Below, piece after piece: positions 16,851-24,961 of a stretch of DNA of 64,000 bases. The number at the start of each line of letters is the position of its first letter. Position 1 is the stretch's first letter. Under the pieces are notes generated by a model. It was not told the origin of the DNA, did no database searches, and saw only the letters and a program-made list of their open reading frames with translations. Position numbers and translations under genes: made by a program. Source of the DNA: Nocardia africana NBRC 100379 (GTDB lineage Bacteria; Actinomycetota; Actinomycetes; Mycobacteriales; Mycobacteriaceae); contig NZ_BDAV01000020.1 in NCBI RefSeq assembly GCF_001612635.1, forward strand, positions 90,342 through 154,341, in the 5' to 3' direction.

Positions 16851-17875
16851 GACAACACGCTCTCCGGCTCACGCAACCCGGGCTCCGGATGCTGCAGGTC
16901 CAACTCGGCCGGCACCTCGATGTCGTACAGAGCGGCCGCGTTGAGCCCCAGAATCTTCTTTTTCTGCTCGACGGTGATCGGCGGGTAGTCGGTCTGCATG
17001 TCCTCGGGGATCTGGAAGTCCACGAATTGCTCGATCAACCACTTGGGAGTCCACAGGGCGTAGTCGCTGCCGAACAGAATCTTGTCCTCCTTGATCCAAT
17101 ACAGCAGCTCACCGATGATCTGGGCGAAGTAGCGAGGGCGGGTGTGGATGAACGGCAGCGCCACCGCGAGTCCGCCGTAGACATTGGATTCCTGAGTACC
17201 GATCCAGCAGAAGTCCTCGAGCCGCGGCAGCCCGACATGCTCGACGACGAAGTTGAGCTCGAGGTAGTCGGTGGCCACCTTGTCCACATCGGACACGTCG
17301 AACGCGTCGCGGTCGAGTGGCCGGATAGTGGGGCCCTTGTGAACGTGAATGTTCTTGATACCCAACGAAATGCACTCTTCGAGGTAGCGACGCGACCAGC
17401 GGTCGTCGAGTTTGTAGCCGCGGGAGTCGCCGTACCACTCGGCGGTGTAGAGCTTGACGCCCTGCAAATTCATCCGCTCGGCGTCACGGCGCAGCTGGTC
17501 GAGTCCGGCTTCGCCGTAGCGCGGGTCGTAGGCGTGGTTGTAGGTCAGTTTTCCGGGATGCTTGGCGACCAGCGCGAGCGCTTCCTCGGTCTGCCCGAAT
17601 CCGTTGCGGTAGAAGTCGCTGAGCAGCGTCGCCTGGAAAATCGCGTGGTCGACGTATCCCTCGCCGAAAATGTCGCGCTCGAAGCGTTCGCTGCCGTAGT
17701 AGGTGTAGGTGTCGTAGTCCCACACGGCCTCCGCGGGACTGAGATTCTTGTGATAGTCGTAGAAGCAGTCGATGAACTCCCTGCCGTGCACGTTCTTGTG
17801 ATTGGACTCGCGGCCGTCCCAGATATGGACGTGACCATCGACGATGAAGTACTTCTCGCCGTTCTTCTCATACAT
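16847..17875 (-). CDS. Amidohydrolase-family (TIM-barrel) protein of the propane monooxygenase operon
   Basis: 342 aa with an amidohydrolase-2 type metal-dependent TIM barrel: the HVH motif at residues 15-17 (VDGHVHIWDG), NIHVHKG in the middle, FVVEHVGLPRL, and FGSDYALWTP near the end with the late metal-binding Asp. Homologues sit at this place in mim/prm operons and are reported as required for growth on propane or acetone-type substrates, though no catalytic role is settled. ATG 17875 is 178 bases downstream of the prmD stop, with a strong hairpin in between, so its expression may be set apart from prmABCD. Confidence 0.88.
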   Translation of the reverse strand: MYEKNGEKYFIVDGHVHIWDGRESNHKNVHGREFIDCFYDYHKNLSPAEAVWDYDTYTYYGSERFERDIFGEGYVDHAIFQATLLSDFYRNGFGQTEEALALVAKHPGKLTYNHAYDPRYGEAGLDQLRRDAERMNLQGVKLYTAEWYGDSRGYKLDDRWSRRYLEECISLGIKNIHVHKGPTIRPLDRDAFDVSDVDKVATDYLELNFVVEHVGLPRLEDFCWIGTQESNVYGGLAVALPFIHTRPRYFAQIIGELLYWIKEDKILFGSDYALWTPKWLIEQFVDFQIPEDMQTDYPPITVEQKKKILGLNAAALYDIEVPAELDLQHPEPGLREPESVLS

Positions 17876-17990
17876 GGCGGATGCTCCGGTTTCTTCTGTT
17901 GATCACTGCAGGTGAATGCCGGTCGATCACCGGCTGAGGACGACCTCGAGGCGGACGAACGGTGAACCGAGGCCGCAGGCGGTGGGGACG

Positions 17991-18028
17991 TCGCCGGCGC
18001 CGCCGGGCAGGTACGACGGCGCCGGCGA
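17991..18028 (-). terminator. Intercistronic hairpin between prmD and the amidohydrolase gene
   Basis: A perfect 12-bp stem, TCGCCGGCGCCG (17991-18002) with CGGCGCCGGCGA (18017-18028), around a 14-base loop, starting 25 bases after the prmD stop on the transcribed strand. It probably acts as a partial terminator or 3' stabiliser of the prmABCD message. Confidence 0.65.
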
Positions 18029-18053
18029 GCGGCCGGGCTGCGCCCCGGCGCCG

Positions 18054-18389
18054 CTACTGCACGGTGAGGTCGAAGCCGATGTACTCGGCGGCGTCCTCCG
18101 GGCTCGCGAACAGCAAGGTCTTGTCGTCGAGGTGAACCATCCGGCCGTAGTGGGTGGAACTGATCTCCTCGAAGATCGAACCGTCGAATTCCTCGCCGAG
18201 CGCTTCGCTGAGTTCGGCGTAGTCGAAGTCCAGCAACCGCTGACCGTCGACCCGGATCATCGACGGGTACTCGGTGAGCTCCACACCGTCCTTGGCGCCC
18301 ATCACTTCGGCGACGACGCGGCCGATCGGGGTGTTCATCAACGTGACACCGCACATATTGGAGAACTCGGTGGACGATCCGAATTGCAT
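18054..18389 (-). CDS. prmD: Propane monooxygenase coupling (effector) protein
   Basis: 111 aa of the MmoB/DmpM effector family: GVTLMNTPIGRVVAEVMGAKDGVELTEYPSMIRVDGQRLLDFDYAELSEALGEEFDGSIFEEIS has the expected alternating strands and helices. These small cofactor-free proteins bind the hydroxylase and gate electron transfer and substrate access at the di-iron site. ATG 18389 lies two bases past the prmC stop, so translation is coupled. A longer frame upstream overlaps prmC and is rejected. Confidence 0.9.
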   Translation of the reverse strand: MQFGSSTEFSNMCGVTLMNTPIGRVVAEVMGAKDGVELTEYPSMIRVDGQRLLDFDYAELSEALGEEFDGSIFEEISSTHYGRMVHLDDKTLLFASPEDAAEYIGFDLTVQ

Positions 18390-18391
18390 GC

Positions 18392-19498
18392 TCACTTCTT
18401 CAACTCCTTGGGAACGTCGAGGTCGATGTCCTCGAGCAGCGAACAGAACTTGGCGATGGCGGCGTCCATGCTGGTGGCGAAGGTGACCGCCTGCTGAGCG
18501 GGTTGCGACCAGATCGGCTGCAACGCCCGTGCGGCCGCGAGGCAACGCGGAACCCAGGTTTCGAGCCAGGTGCCGAACAGTTCCTTGTTCGCGGCGCCGT
18601 ATTCCGGATCACGGGTGAGCAACCGGAACAGGTTGCGGGTGTAGGCGAGATCGCGGTCGTAGTCGTGCTCGCCGGTGCCGACGATGGTCGGAGTGATGTA
18701 GTCGCCGTTGCCCGCGGCGATCTGCATGACCAGCTCACTGCGGAACAGGGTGCCGACCAGCTGCTCGAAAACGACGTTGGAGCCGAACAGCAGCTCACAC
18801 CAGTCCGGCACCGCGGTCAGCCGCTCGACGACCTCGCGGGTGGGTTGCCATTCGGGCGCGGATTGCCACACCTGCTTGTGCAGTGAGCCGTCGAAGTCGA
18901 CGCCGGCCTCGGACAAGTCCAAATTGAACAGCGCCAGGTCCTGAGCGAAACGCAGCTTGTGTGCGGCGTTCACCGCCACCGCGGTGTTGATCATGTTCGT
19001 CGGGCACGACCGCTGGATCGAGGTGAAAACATGCAGGGCCAGACCGTTCTCGGCATGCATCCAGGCGCCCAGGTTGCGGCTGACGAAGGTGAGCCACGGG
19101 GTGTTCCAGGCGTCGTAGACGCGGGCGCGCTTGGCGTTCGACAGGCACAACTCCACCTGGTGGACCACCTTGGAGTTGTTGCGATAGATCGTCTGGTCCC
19201 ATTCCTCGTTCGGGTCGAGGAACGCGTGCCAGTTCGACGATCGCGCGGCCGTCCACTCCTTGGGGTATCCACCGGGGCCGTCGCCGAAGCCGTAGATCCA
19301 GCCCTGCGAGAGGTGGCGCTCGGGGTCGGGCTGCACGTCGACGGTCACGTCCTCGTACATCGTCGACCGCTTCTTGGCCGGCGTGTAGTAGGTGAAGGTG
19401 CGACTGCGGGAGCTCGGAAACTCCAGTGCGCCGGCCTCGGCATCGGTGAATTCGATTGTGGGAAAGCTACGTTGCTTGGTCCCTGTGCTTGTCGTCAT
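18392..19498 (-). CDS. prmC: Propane monooxygenase hydroxylase small (beta) subunit
   Basis: A 368-aa member of the soluble di-iron monooxygenase beta-subunit family (ferritin-like fold, no metal ligands). Recognisable stretches include RSRTFTYYTPAKKRSTMYEDVTVDVQPDPERHLSQGW, WNTPWLTFVSRNLGAWMHAENGLALHVFTSIQRSCPTNMINTAVAVNAAHKLRFAQDLALFNLDLSE and VFEQLVGTLFRSELVMQIAAGNGDYITPTIVGTGEHDYDRDL. It pairs with PrmA in the hydroxylase. It starts 48 bases after the reductase stop and is followed almost without gap by prmD. Confidence 0.93.
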   Translation of the reverse strand: MTTSTGTKQRSFPTIEFTDAEAGALEFPSSRSRTFTYYTPAKKRSTMYEDVTVDVQPDPERHLSQGWIYGFGDGPGGYPKEWTAARSSNWHAFLDPNEEWDQTIYRNNSKVVHQVELCLSNAKRARVYDAWNTPWLTFVSRNLGAWMHAENGLALHVFTSIQRSCPTNMINTAVAVNAAHKLRFAQDLALFNLDLSEAGVDFDGSLHKQVWQSAPEWQPTREVVERLTAVPDWCELLFGSNVVFEQLVGTLFRSELVMQIAAGNGDYITPTIVGTGEHDYDRDLAYTRNLFRLLTRDPEYGAANKELFGTWLETWVPRCLAAARALQPIWSQPAQQAVTFATSMDAAIAKFCSLLEDIDLDVPKELKK

Positions 19499-19546
19499 CT
19501 CTTTCTCAGTTCTTGTCGATGTGGGGTGCTGTCGGTTCCTGCGGGA

Positions 19547-20590
19547 CTAGTCGAAGGCGGGGCTGGTGAACTTGTCGTAGAAGATCTGGTCGTGCGGGGT
19601 ACCGCCGGCCGCGAGCAGTTCCAGCGCCGCGTCGACCATCGGCGGCGGCCCGCACAGATAGACCTCGGTCCGGCCCAGATCCGCCTCCCGCCGGCCGACC
19701 ACGTCGGTGACGTTGCCCTGTTCGACCTCGATGGAGCGCATGGGCTGCGGATCCATCGATTCCGACAGGCAGGCGACGAAGACGAAGTCGGTCAGAGTGC
19801 TGCCGAGTTCGCGAATTTCGTCGAGGTAGAACAGGTCCTCGGGAGTGCGGGCGCCGTAGTAGAAGTGCACCGGCCGGCTGTTGCCCGTCTCGTTCATGTG
19901 CCGCAGCAACGACAGCAGCGGCGCCATGCCCGCGCCGCCGCCGATGAAAACCAGCGGCAGGACGTGCCCGTCCTTGATCGTGAACGACCCGTAGGGTCCG
20001 GTCAGCGCGATCTCGTCGCCCACGCCGATCCCGTCGTCGAGCAGACCGGCGAACTTGCCGCCGGGATACTTCTTGATCAGGAATTCGACATGATCGGTTT
20101 CCGAGGCGGTGGTGGCCATGGAGAACGAGCGGTGTTCGTCGGTTCCGGGGATGTGCAGGTCGGAGTACTGACCGGGTTTGAACTCGTATCCGGCCGGTTC
20201 CACCGCTCGCAGTCGCAGCGACACGATGTCCCTGGTCTTCGGTTCGATCGCGACGACGCGGGTGCGCACATTCTGGATGGGCACACCACTGAGCAATTCG
20301 TCCTCGTCGAAATTCAGCAGTTCGATCGTGCAGTCGCTGTATGCCGTTGAGCGGCAGAGCAATACGTGCCCCTCGTCGACCTCCGCGTCGTTGCAGGCGA
20401 AGGTCGAGTAGTCGTCCATCTGGATGTCGCCGTCGAGGACGAACGACTTGCAGGCCGAGCACCGCCCCTCACGGCATCCGTGCATCAGATGGATTCCCTG
20501 CCGGAACGCGGCGTCGAGAATGTACTCGTCTTCACCGACTTCCATCTCGATGTCGACGGGCTCGAAGTTGATACGGTGTTTGTCGGCCAC
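19547..20590 (-). CDS. prmB: Propane monooxygenase reductase
   Basis: 347 aa. A plant-type [2Fe-2S] ferredoxin domain with Cys 39, 44, 47 and 79 is followed by a ferredoxin-NADP+ reductase-like module: FAD site RSFSMATTA and nucleotide site VFIGGGAGMAPLLSLLRHM, with YLCGPPPMVDAA near the C-terminus. It passes electrons from NADH to the di-iron hydroxylase. The start is GTG 20590 with AGGAG seven bases upstream; longer in-frame readings enter the prmA-prmB hairpin. The order hydroxylase large subunit, reductase, small subunit, effector is that of the mim/prm group of soluble di-iron monooxygenases. Confidence 0.93.
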   Translation of the reverse strand: MADKHRINFEPVDIEMEVGEDEYILDAAFRQGIHLMHGCREGRCSACKSFVLDGDIQMDDYSTFACNDAEVDEGHVLLCRSTAYSDCTIELLNFDEDELLSGVPIQNVRTRVVAIEPKTRDIVSLRLRAVEPAGYEFKPGQYSDLHIPGTDEHRSFSMATTASETDHVEFLIKKYPGGKFAGLLDDGIGVGDEIALTGPYGSFTIKDGHVLPLVFIGGGAGMAPLLSLLRHMNETGNSRPVHFYYGARTPEDLFYLDEIRELGSTLTDFVFVACLSESMDPQPMRSIEVEQGNVTDVVGRREADLGRTEVYLCGPPPMVDAALELLAAGGTPHDQIFYDKFTSPAFD

Positions 20591-20624
20591 GGGGTGTCTC
20601 CTGGGCTGGTGAACGAATGGTGAG

Positions 20625-20665
20625 CCGGTGGGTGGCGCCGGATAGCGGCCGGCACCACCCACCGG
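20625..20665 (-). terminator. Intercistronic hairpin between prmA and prmB
   Basis: A 17-nt stem with one mismatch, CCGGTGGGTGGCGCCGG (20625-20641) with CCGGCACCACCCACCGG (20649-20665), and a 7-base loop, placed 8 bases after the prmA stop. It could let prmA mRNA accumulate above the downstream genes. Confidence 0.65.
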
Positions 20666-20673
20666 GCCCGGAA

Positions 20674-22308
20674 TCAGGCGGGAACGGCGCTACCGGCCCG
20701 GTACGCGGCGACGTGCGCCTCGCGTTCGGCGTCGGACATCTCGTTCAGCAGCACATTCGGACTCTGGAAGGTGTTGCCTCGCACGTCGTCGAGGGTCCAC
20801 AGCTTCTTCGGGTCGTCCAGGTCGAGGTGCGGCTGGCCGACGAGGGTCCGACCGTCGTCGCGCACGTAGCCCAGATCGGAGACGATGTCGGCCAGATCCT
20901 TGCCGTGGTGCAAGGTCTCCCACTCCCGGAAACCGGTGAGCCGCCCCATATTCGGGGTCGGGCGACCGTCGTACTCGCCGCGGAAGGCGACCGCGTCGGT
21001 CCAGTAGCAGGTTTCCGAGCAGTAGGTCCGCCACTGGTCGTCCACCTTCTCCACGACCATGTCCTCACGGATGAGGGCGGGCACCATGCAGGTCCAGCAG
21101 CGGTGCGGGTACTGGTAGCCGACCTCCTCGAACGCGATCGGCTTGTTGCGGCCGGGGTAGGCCAGGCGGTTGTACTCTTCCCACCACTTGCCGTACTTCG
21201 AGTACCAGCCCGGGTACTTGTGCTCGAACCACTCGAAGTCCTTGTCGGTCATGGCGTCGATGCGCCAGTAGTTGACCGGCCAGCCGGTGGCGAAGAACCG
21301 GGCCACCTCGTGGACGTAGCCCTTGTCGACGATGCGCTTCCACGCCTCCTCCACCAGGTCGTGCGGAATCGTCAGGCCGTACTTCTCGAGCGGGATCAGG
21401 TAGCTGCGGTAGTAGTCGTCGTAGATCCAGCGCCGCCACATCTCGGCGTAGCTCTCGCGATCCTTGCGGCGGTCCTTGGTGCCGTACTCGATGAAGGTGC
21501 CGATGGCGGCATCGACCACACAGTGGTTGTTCCACCAGGCGTAGCGCAGATCTCGTTCGAGCAGCGGGCGGTTGCGCTCGTCGGCCAGCGCCATCAGCAG
21601 GATGGAGTAGCCGTTGGAGATGTGGCGCGATTCGTCGGACTGCACCGAGTGGAACACCGTCGGCAGCAAGTAGTCGCCGTTGGCGGCGGCCTCGTCGGGC
21701 ATGGCGACGAAAAGCGTGTTGGTGAAAGCGGTTTCGGCGACGACGGTCAAGTAGATGTTGGCCGCGGTGATCGCGTCGCCGGTGATGAAGCCTTCACCGA
21801 ACTGGCGGCCGATGGTGCCCGCGTAGTTGTTCGCGAACGCCTTTTCGGTCATATCGAACCCGGCGGGGTCGATGTAGTTGTTCATGTACAGCTTCTTGAG
21901 GTTCATCTGGATCGTCGAGTGCCGCACCTCGTCGATCATCTGCACCGCGAGACCATTGTGGATCTCGGGATTCGGCACCGCGTCGATCGCCATCGGCATC
22001 GCGCGCGCGGCCGAGATCTCGGGGAACGGAATGATCGACAGGAACAGCTTCTGCCATTCCAGCCACCGCTGCTGTACCTGGCGGAACATATTGCCGCGGA
22101 TCGCGCCGTCCATCGCACCGTAGACGCGGTTGTCCTTCTCCTCCTCCATGGGGAAGTAGGACCGCATGATCTGCTTGAGGGGATCCTTCTTCGGAGCCTT
22201 CTCGAAGGTGTAATCGGTGCCGAAGCGCGTCGCCGGGGTCGCGAAGGTCGGTTCCCACGACAACTCCGTGATCTTCGCGTGGGCCTTCGTCAGGCTTTGC
22301 CTACTCAA
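20674..22308 (-). CDS. prmA: Propane monooxygenase hydroxylase large (alpha) subunit
   Basis: 544 aa, the catalytic subunit of a soluble di-iron monooxygenase. The iron ligands are visible: E97, E127 with H130 (DEVRH), E192, and E226 with H229 (DESRH). A C-terminal YHS-like region has paired cysteines (CWTC, YCSETCYW). Family members insert O2-derived oxygen into propane, mainly at C2, and also act on phenol, acetone or N-nitrosodimethylamine. The start is TTG 22308 (MSRQSLTKAHAK), fixed by AGGAGG at six-base spacing. It heads the operon; a TCTCA-N3-TGAGA dyad lies about 90 bases upstream. Confidence 0.95.
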   Translation of the reverse strand: MSRQSLTKAHAKITELSWEPTFATPATRFGTDYTFEKAPKKDPLKQIMRSYFPMEEEKDNRVYGAMDGAIRGNMFRQVQQRWLEWQKLFLSIIPFPEISAARAMPMAIDAVPNPEIHNGLAVQMIDEVRHSTIQMNLKKLYMNNYIDPAGFDMTEKAFANNYAGTIGRQFGEGFITGDAITAANIYLTVVAETAFTNTLFVAMPDEAAANGDYLLPTVFHSVQSDESRHISNGYSILLMALADERNRPLLERDLRYAWWNNHCVVDAAIGTFIEYGTKDRRKDRESYAEMWRRWIYDDYYRSYLIPLEKYGLTIPHDLVEEAWKRIVDKGYVHEVARFFATGWPVNYWRIDAMTDKDFEWFEHKYPGWYSKYGKWWEEYNRLAYPGRNKPIAFEEVGYQYPHRCWTCMVPALIREDMVVEKVDDQWRTYCSETCYWTDAVAFRGEYDGRPTPNMGRLTGFREWETLHHGKDLADIVSDLGYVRDDGRTLVGQPHLDLDDPKKLWTLDDVRGNTFQSPNVLLNEMSDAEREAHVAAYRAGSAVPA

Positions 22309-22449
22309 TGTTCGCCTCCTGGGTCACAACAGCCGGCCGGTATGCCGGCAGTGGGGGACGTTGCGAAATCCATTGCAGCCGAGAATGTCCGGCCGGAGCG
22401 TCTCAGTCTGAGACGAGGGTCACAGTGGCTGGGATCCCCGGAAACGCAG
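22309..22449 (-). promoter_or_regulatory. prm operon promoter and leader region
   Basis: The 141 bases between prmA and the katG terminator must hold the prm promoter. Seen here are the dyad at 22399-22415, a small leader hairpin (GCCGG-TATG-CCGGC, 22336-22349) and the AGGAGG ribosome site. I cannot place a convincing -35/-10 pair. Confidence 0.5.
22399..22415. promoter_or_regulatory. Candidate activator site CGTCTCA-N3-TGAGACG upstream of prmA
   Basis: A perfect 7-bp inverted repeat with a 3-base spacer, 91 bases upstream of the prmA start. The core TCTCA-N3-TGAGA recurs at 24886-24902 between katG and the AcoR/MimR-like activator gene, which makes it the best candidate binding site for that activator. 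Confidence 0.65.
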
Positions 22450-22488
22450 CTGTCCGGTGCCGCGAGACCCGCTCGCGGCACCGGACAG
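22450..22488 (-). terminator. katG terminator
   Basis: A perfect 17-bp stem, CTGTCCGGTGCCGCGAG (22450-22466) with its complement at 22472-22488, and a 5-base loop ACCCG, 12 bases past the katG stop. It is the strongest hairpin noticed in the window and should insulate prmA from katG transcription. Confidence 0.85.
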
Positions 22489-22500
22489 TGAGAATGGGGA

Positions 22501-24735
22501 TCAGGCCAGGTCGAAACGATCCAGGTTCATCACCTTGACCCACGCGGCGACGAAGTCCTCGACGAACTTGCGTTCGTTGTCGTCCTGCGCGTACACCTCC
22601 ACGAGCGCACGCAGCTGCGAGTTCGAACCGAACACCAGATCGACACGGCTGGCGGTCCACACCGTTTTTCCGGTCGAGCGATCGTTCCCGGTGTAGATGC
22701 CCTCCTCCGTCGTGGACGGACTCCAAACAGTGCCCATATCAAGCAGATTCACGAAGAAGTCGTTGCTCAGCGCCCCAGGGGTGTCCGTGAAGACCCCGTG
22801 AGGTGTCCCGTTGTGGGTGGCGCCCAATACCCGCAGCCCGCCGACCAGAACCACCAGCTCCGGAATCGTCAGAGTCAAGAGATTGGCTCGGTCCACCAGC
22901 TGGAACTCCGCCGGCAGGCGGCCGCCCTTGCCGACATAGTTGCGGAAGCCGTCGGCGGTCGGCTCGAGCGCGGCGAACGACTCCACGTCGGTCTGGTCCT
23001 GCGTAGCGTCGGTCCGTCCCGGTACGAAGGGAACCTCGATGTGGAACCCGGCGTTCTCCGCCGCCCGCTCGACACCGGCGCATCCGGCGAGCACAACCAT
23101 ATCCGCGAAGGAAACCGCCACTCTCCCAGTCTGTTCGGCGTTGAACTCCTCCTGGATGCCCTCGAGTACGGCGATCACCCGGGCCAGCTCGTCGGGCTCG
23201 TTGACCTCCCAGCCGACCTGAGGTTGCAGGCGGATGCGACCACCGTTGGCCCCGCCGCGCTTGTCACTACCCCGGAACGACGACGCTGCCGCCCACGCCG
23301 TCTCGACCAGCTGCGCGACGCTCAACCCGGAGGCGAGCACACGGCGCTTCAGCTCGGCGATACCGGCGGCGTCGATCACGTCGTGGTCCGGGGCGGGGAT
23401 GGGGTCCTGCCACAGCTGAGGCGTGCTGGGCACCTGCGGTCCCAGGTGGCAGATGAGAGGTCCCATATCGCGGTGGGTCAGCTTGTACCACGCCTTGGCG
23501 AACTCGTCGGCCAGTTCCTGCGGGTTCTGCAGCCAACGACGCGTGATCTGTTCATAGCTCGGGTCGAATCGCAGGGCCAGATCGGTGGTGAGCATGACGG
23601 GGGTGTGTGTTTTCCCGGGCACGTGTGCGTCGGGGACTGTCCCCGTCCCGGCTCCATCCTTCGGAACCCATTGCTTGGCCCCGGCCGGCGACGTGCTCAG
23701 CTCCCACTCGTAGCCGTACAAGGTCTCCAGGAAGGAGTTGTCCCACGTCGTCGGGGTCGGCGTCCAGGCACCCTCCAACCCACTGGTGATGGCATCCTCG
23801 CCGGCGCCGGTGCCGAAGGACGAACGCCATCCGAGCCCCTGCTCTTCGAGCGGTGCCGCCTCCGGCTCGGGTCCGACGTCGCCGGCCGGGCCCGCGCCGT
23901 GGGTCTTGCCGAAGGTGTGACCACCGACGATCAGCGCCGCGGTCTCGACATCGTTCATGGCCATCCGCCGGAAGGTTTCGCGAATGTCGTCGGCGGCCAG
24001 CAGCGGATCCGGATTGCCTTGGGGCCCTTCGGGATTGACGTAGATCAAGCCCATCTGCACGGCGGCGAGCGGGTTTTCCAGCTCGCGGTCACCGGAATAG
24101 CGCTCATCGGCGAGCCACGTCTGCTCCGGCCCCCAGTAGACGTCTTCCTCCGGCTCCCACCGGTCCACGCGACCGCCTCCGAACCCGGCGGTCCGCAGGC
24201 CCATATCCTCGAGCGCCACATTGCCCGCGTAGACGATGAGGTCGGCCCACGACAGCTTGTTGCCGTACTTCTGCTTCACCGGCCACAACAGCCGACGCGC
24301 CTTGTCGAGGTTCGCGTTGTCGGGCCAGCTGTTCAGCGGCGCGAATCGTTGCATTCCGGCGCCGGCGCCGCCGCGGCCGTCGTGGATGCGGTAGGTGCCC
24401 GCCGCATGCCAGGCCATCCGGACGAAGAACGGACCGTAGTGGCCGTAGTCGGCGGGCCACCACTCCTGTGATGTGTGCATCACCTCGACGATGTCCGCCT
24501 TCACCGCGGACAGATCCAGCAACCGGAACTCCGCACCGTAGTCGTAGTCGGAGTCGAAGGGACTGATCTCGGCCGGGTTCTTCTGCAGAATCTTCAGGTT
24601 GACCTGGTTCGGCCACCACGCGCGGTTGCTGCCGCCACCCTGGACCGGGTGCGTGAGGCGACCGGACATGACGGGGCAGCCGGATACTGCGGGTACGGTC
24701 TCGGCCTCGCCGATGGACGGATATTCCTCAGGCAC
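22501..24735 (-). CDS. katG: Catalase-peroxidase
   Basis: A 744-aa bifunctional haem enzyme. The N-terminal domain carries the distal triad R106, W109 and H110 (FFVRMAWHAAGTYR) and the proximal His in ALIVGGHTFGKTHG. The TSGLE segment matches the region of Ser315 in the Mycobacterium tuberculosis enzyme. The non-haem C-terminal repeat domain is intact (FADMVVLAGCAGVERA, FGSNSQLRALVEVYA). It removes H2O2 and peroxides. The start is GTG 24735 with AAGGAAG upstream. No furA regulator precedes it, unlike many mycobacteria. Instead it is divergent from the AcoR-like activator, with that protein's putative site between them, hinting that KatG is induced with propane oxidation. Confidence 0.97.
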   Translation of the reverse strand: MPEEYPSIGEAETVPAVSGCPVMSGRLTHPVQGGGSNRAWWPNQVNLKILQKNPAEISPFDSDYDYGAEFRLLDLSAVKADIVEVMHTSQEWWPADYGHYGPFFVRMAWHAAGTYRIHDGRGGAGAGMQRFAPLNSWPDNANLDKARRLLWPVKQKYGNKLSWADLIVYAGNVALEDMGLRTAGFGGGRVDRWEPEEDVYWGPEQTWLADERYSGDRELENPLAAVQMGLIYVNPEGPQGNPDPLLAADDIRETFRRMAMNDVETAALIVGGHTFGKTHGAGPAGDVGPEPEAAPLEEQGLGWRSSFGTGAGEDAITSGLEGAWTPTPTTWDNSFLETLYGYEWELSTSPAGAKQWVPKDGAGTGTVPDAHVPGKTHTPVMLTTDLALRFDPSYEQITRRWLQNPQELADEFAKAWYKLTHRDMGPLICHLGPQVPSTPQLWQDPIPAPDHDVIDAAGIAELKRRVLASGLSVAQLVETAWAAASSFRGSDKRGGANGGRIRLQPQVGWEVNEPDELARVIAVLEGIQEEFNAEQTGRVAVSFADMVVLAGCAGVERAAENAGFHIEVPFVPGRTDATQDQTDVESFAALEPTADGFRNYVGKGGRLPAEFQLVDRANLLTLTIPELVVLVGGLRVLGATHNGTPHGVFTDTPGALSNDFFVNLLDMGTVWSPSTTEEGIYTGNDRSTGKTVWTASRVDLVFGSNSQLRALVEVYAQDDNERKFVEDFVAAWVKVMNLDRFDLA

Positions 24736-24885
24736 AGCTCTTCCTTTCGGACAGGGGTAGGTCGGGTGCCGATCCCGGCGACAACCGGGATCGTTCGAAG
24801 CGCCGGTCGCGGCCGAGCCACAGACATCGCCCCGGAATCACCGCGCACCGACGAAGAGATGGTGAGGTGGGCCGAGATACCCCGA

Positions 24886-24902
24886 CGTCTCAAAATGAGA
24901 TC
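24886..24902. promoter_or_regulatory. Candidate activator site CGTCTCA-N3-TGAGATC between katG and the activator gene
   Basis: Second copy of the dyad seen upstream of prmA: left arm CGTCTCA identical, right arm TGAGATC against TGAGACG, both with a 3-base spacer. It is about 60 bases before the activator start and 150 before the katG start, so it could serve autoregulation, katG control, or both. Confidence 0.6.
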
Positions 24903-24961
24903 TGGCTCACACTGACGCCGGGTAGCGTAATTGTGCGCGGACTCGAAGATGAGGTAGATCG

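Noticed and set aside
22309..22449. Sigma54-like -24/-12 promoter upstream of prmA
   Set aside because: No GG-N10-GC element of convincing quality was found, the activator lacks GAFTGA, and actinobacteria lack sigma54.
20617..22491. Plus-strand 624-codon frame opposite prmA
   Set aside because: Shadow of prmA, whose di-iron ligands and operon context are unambiguous.
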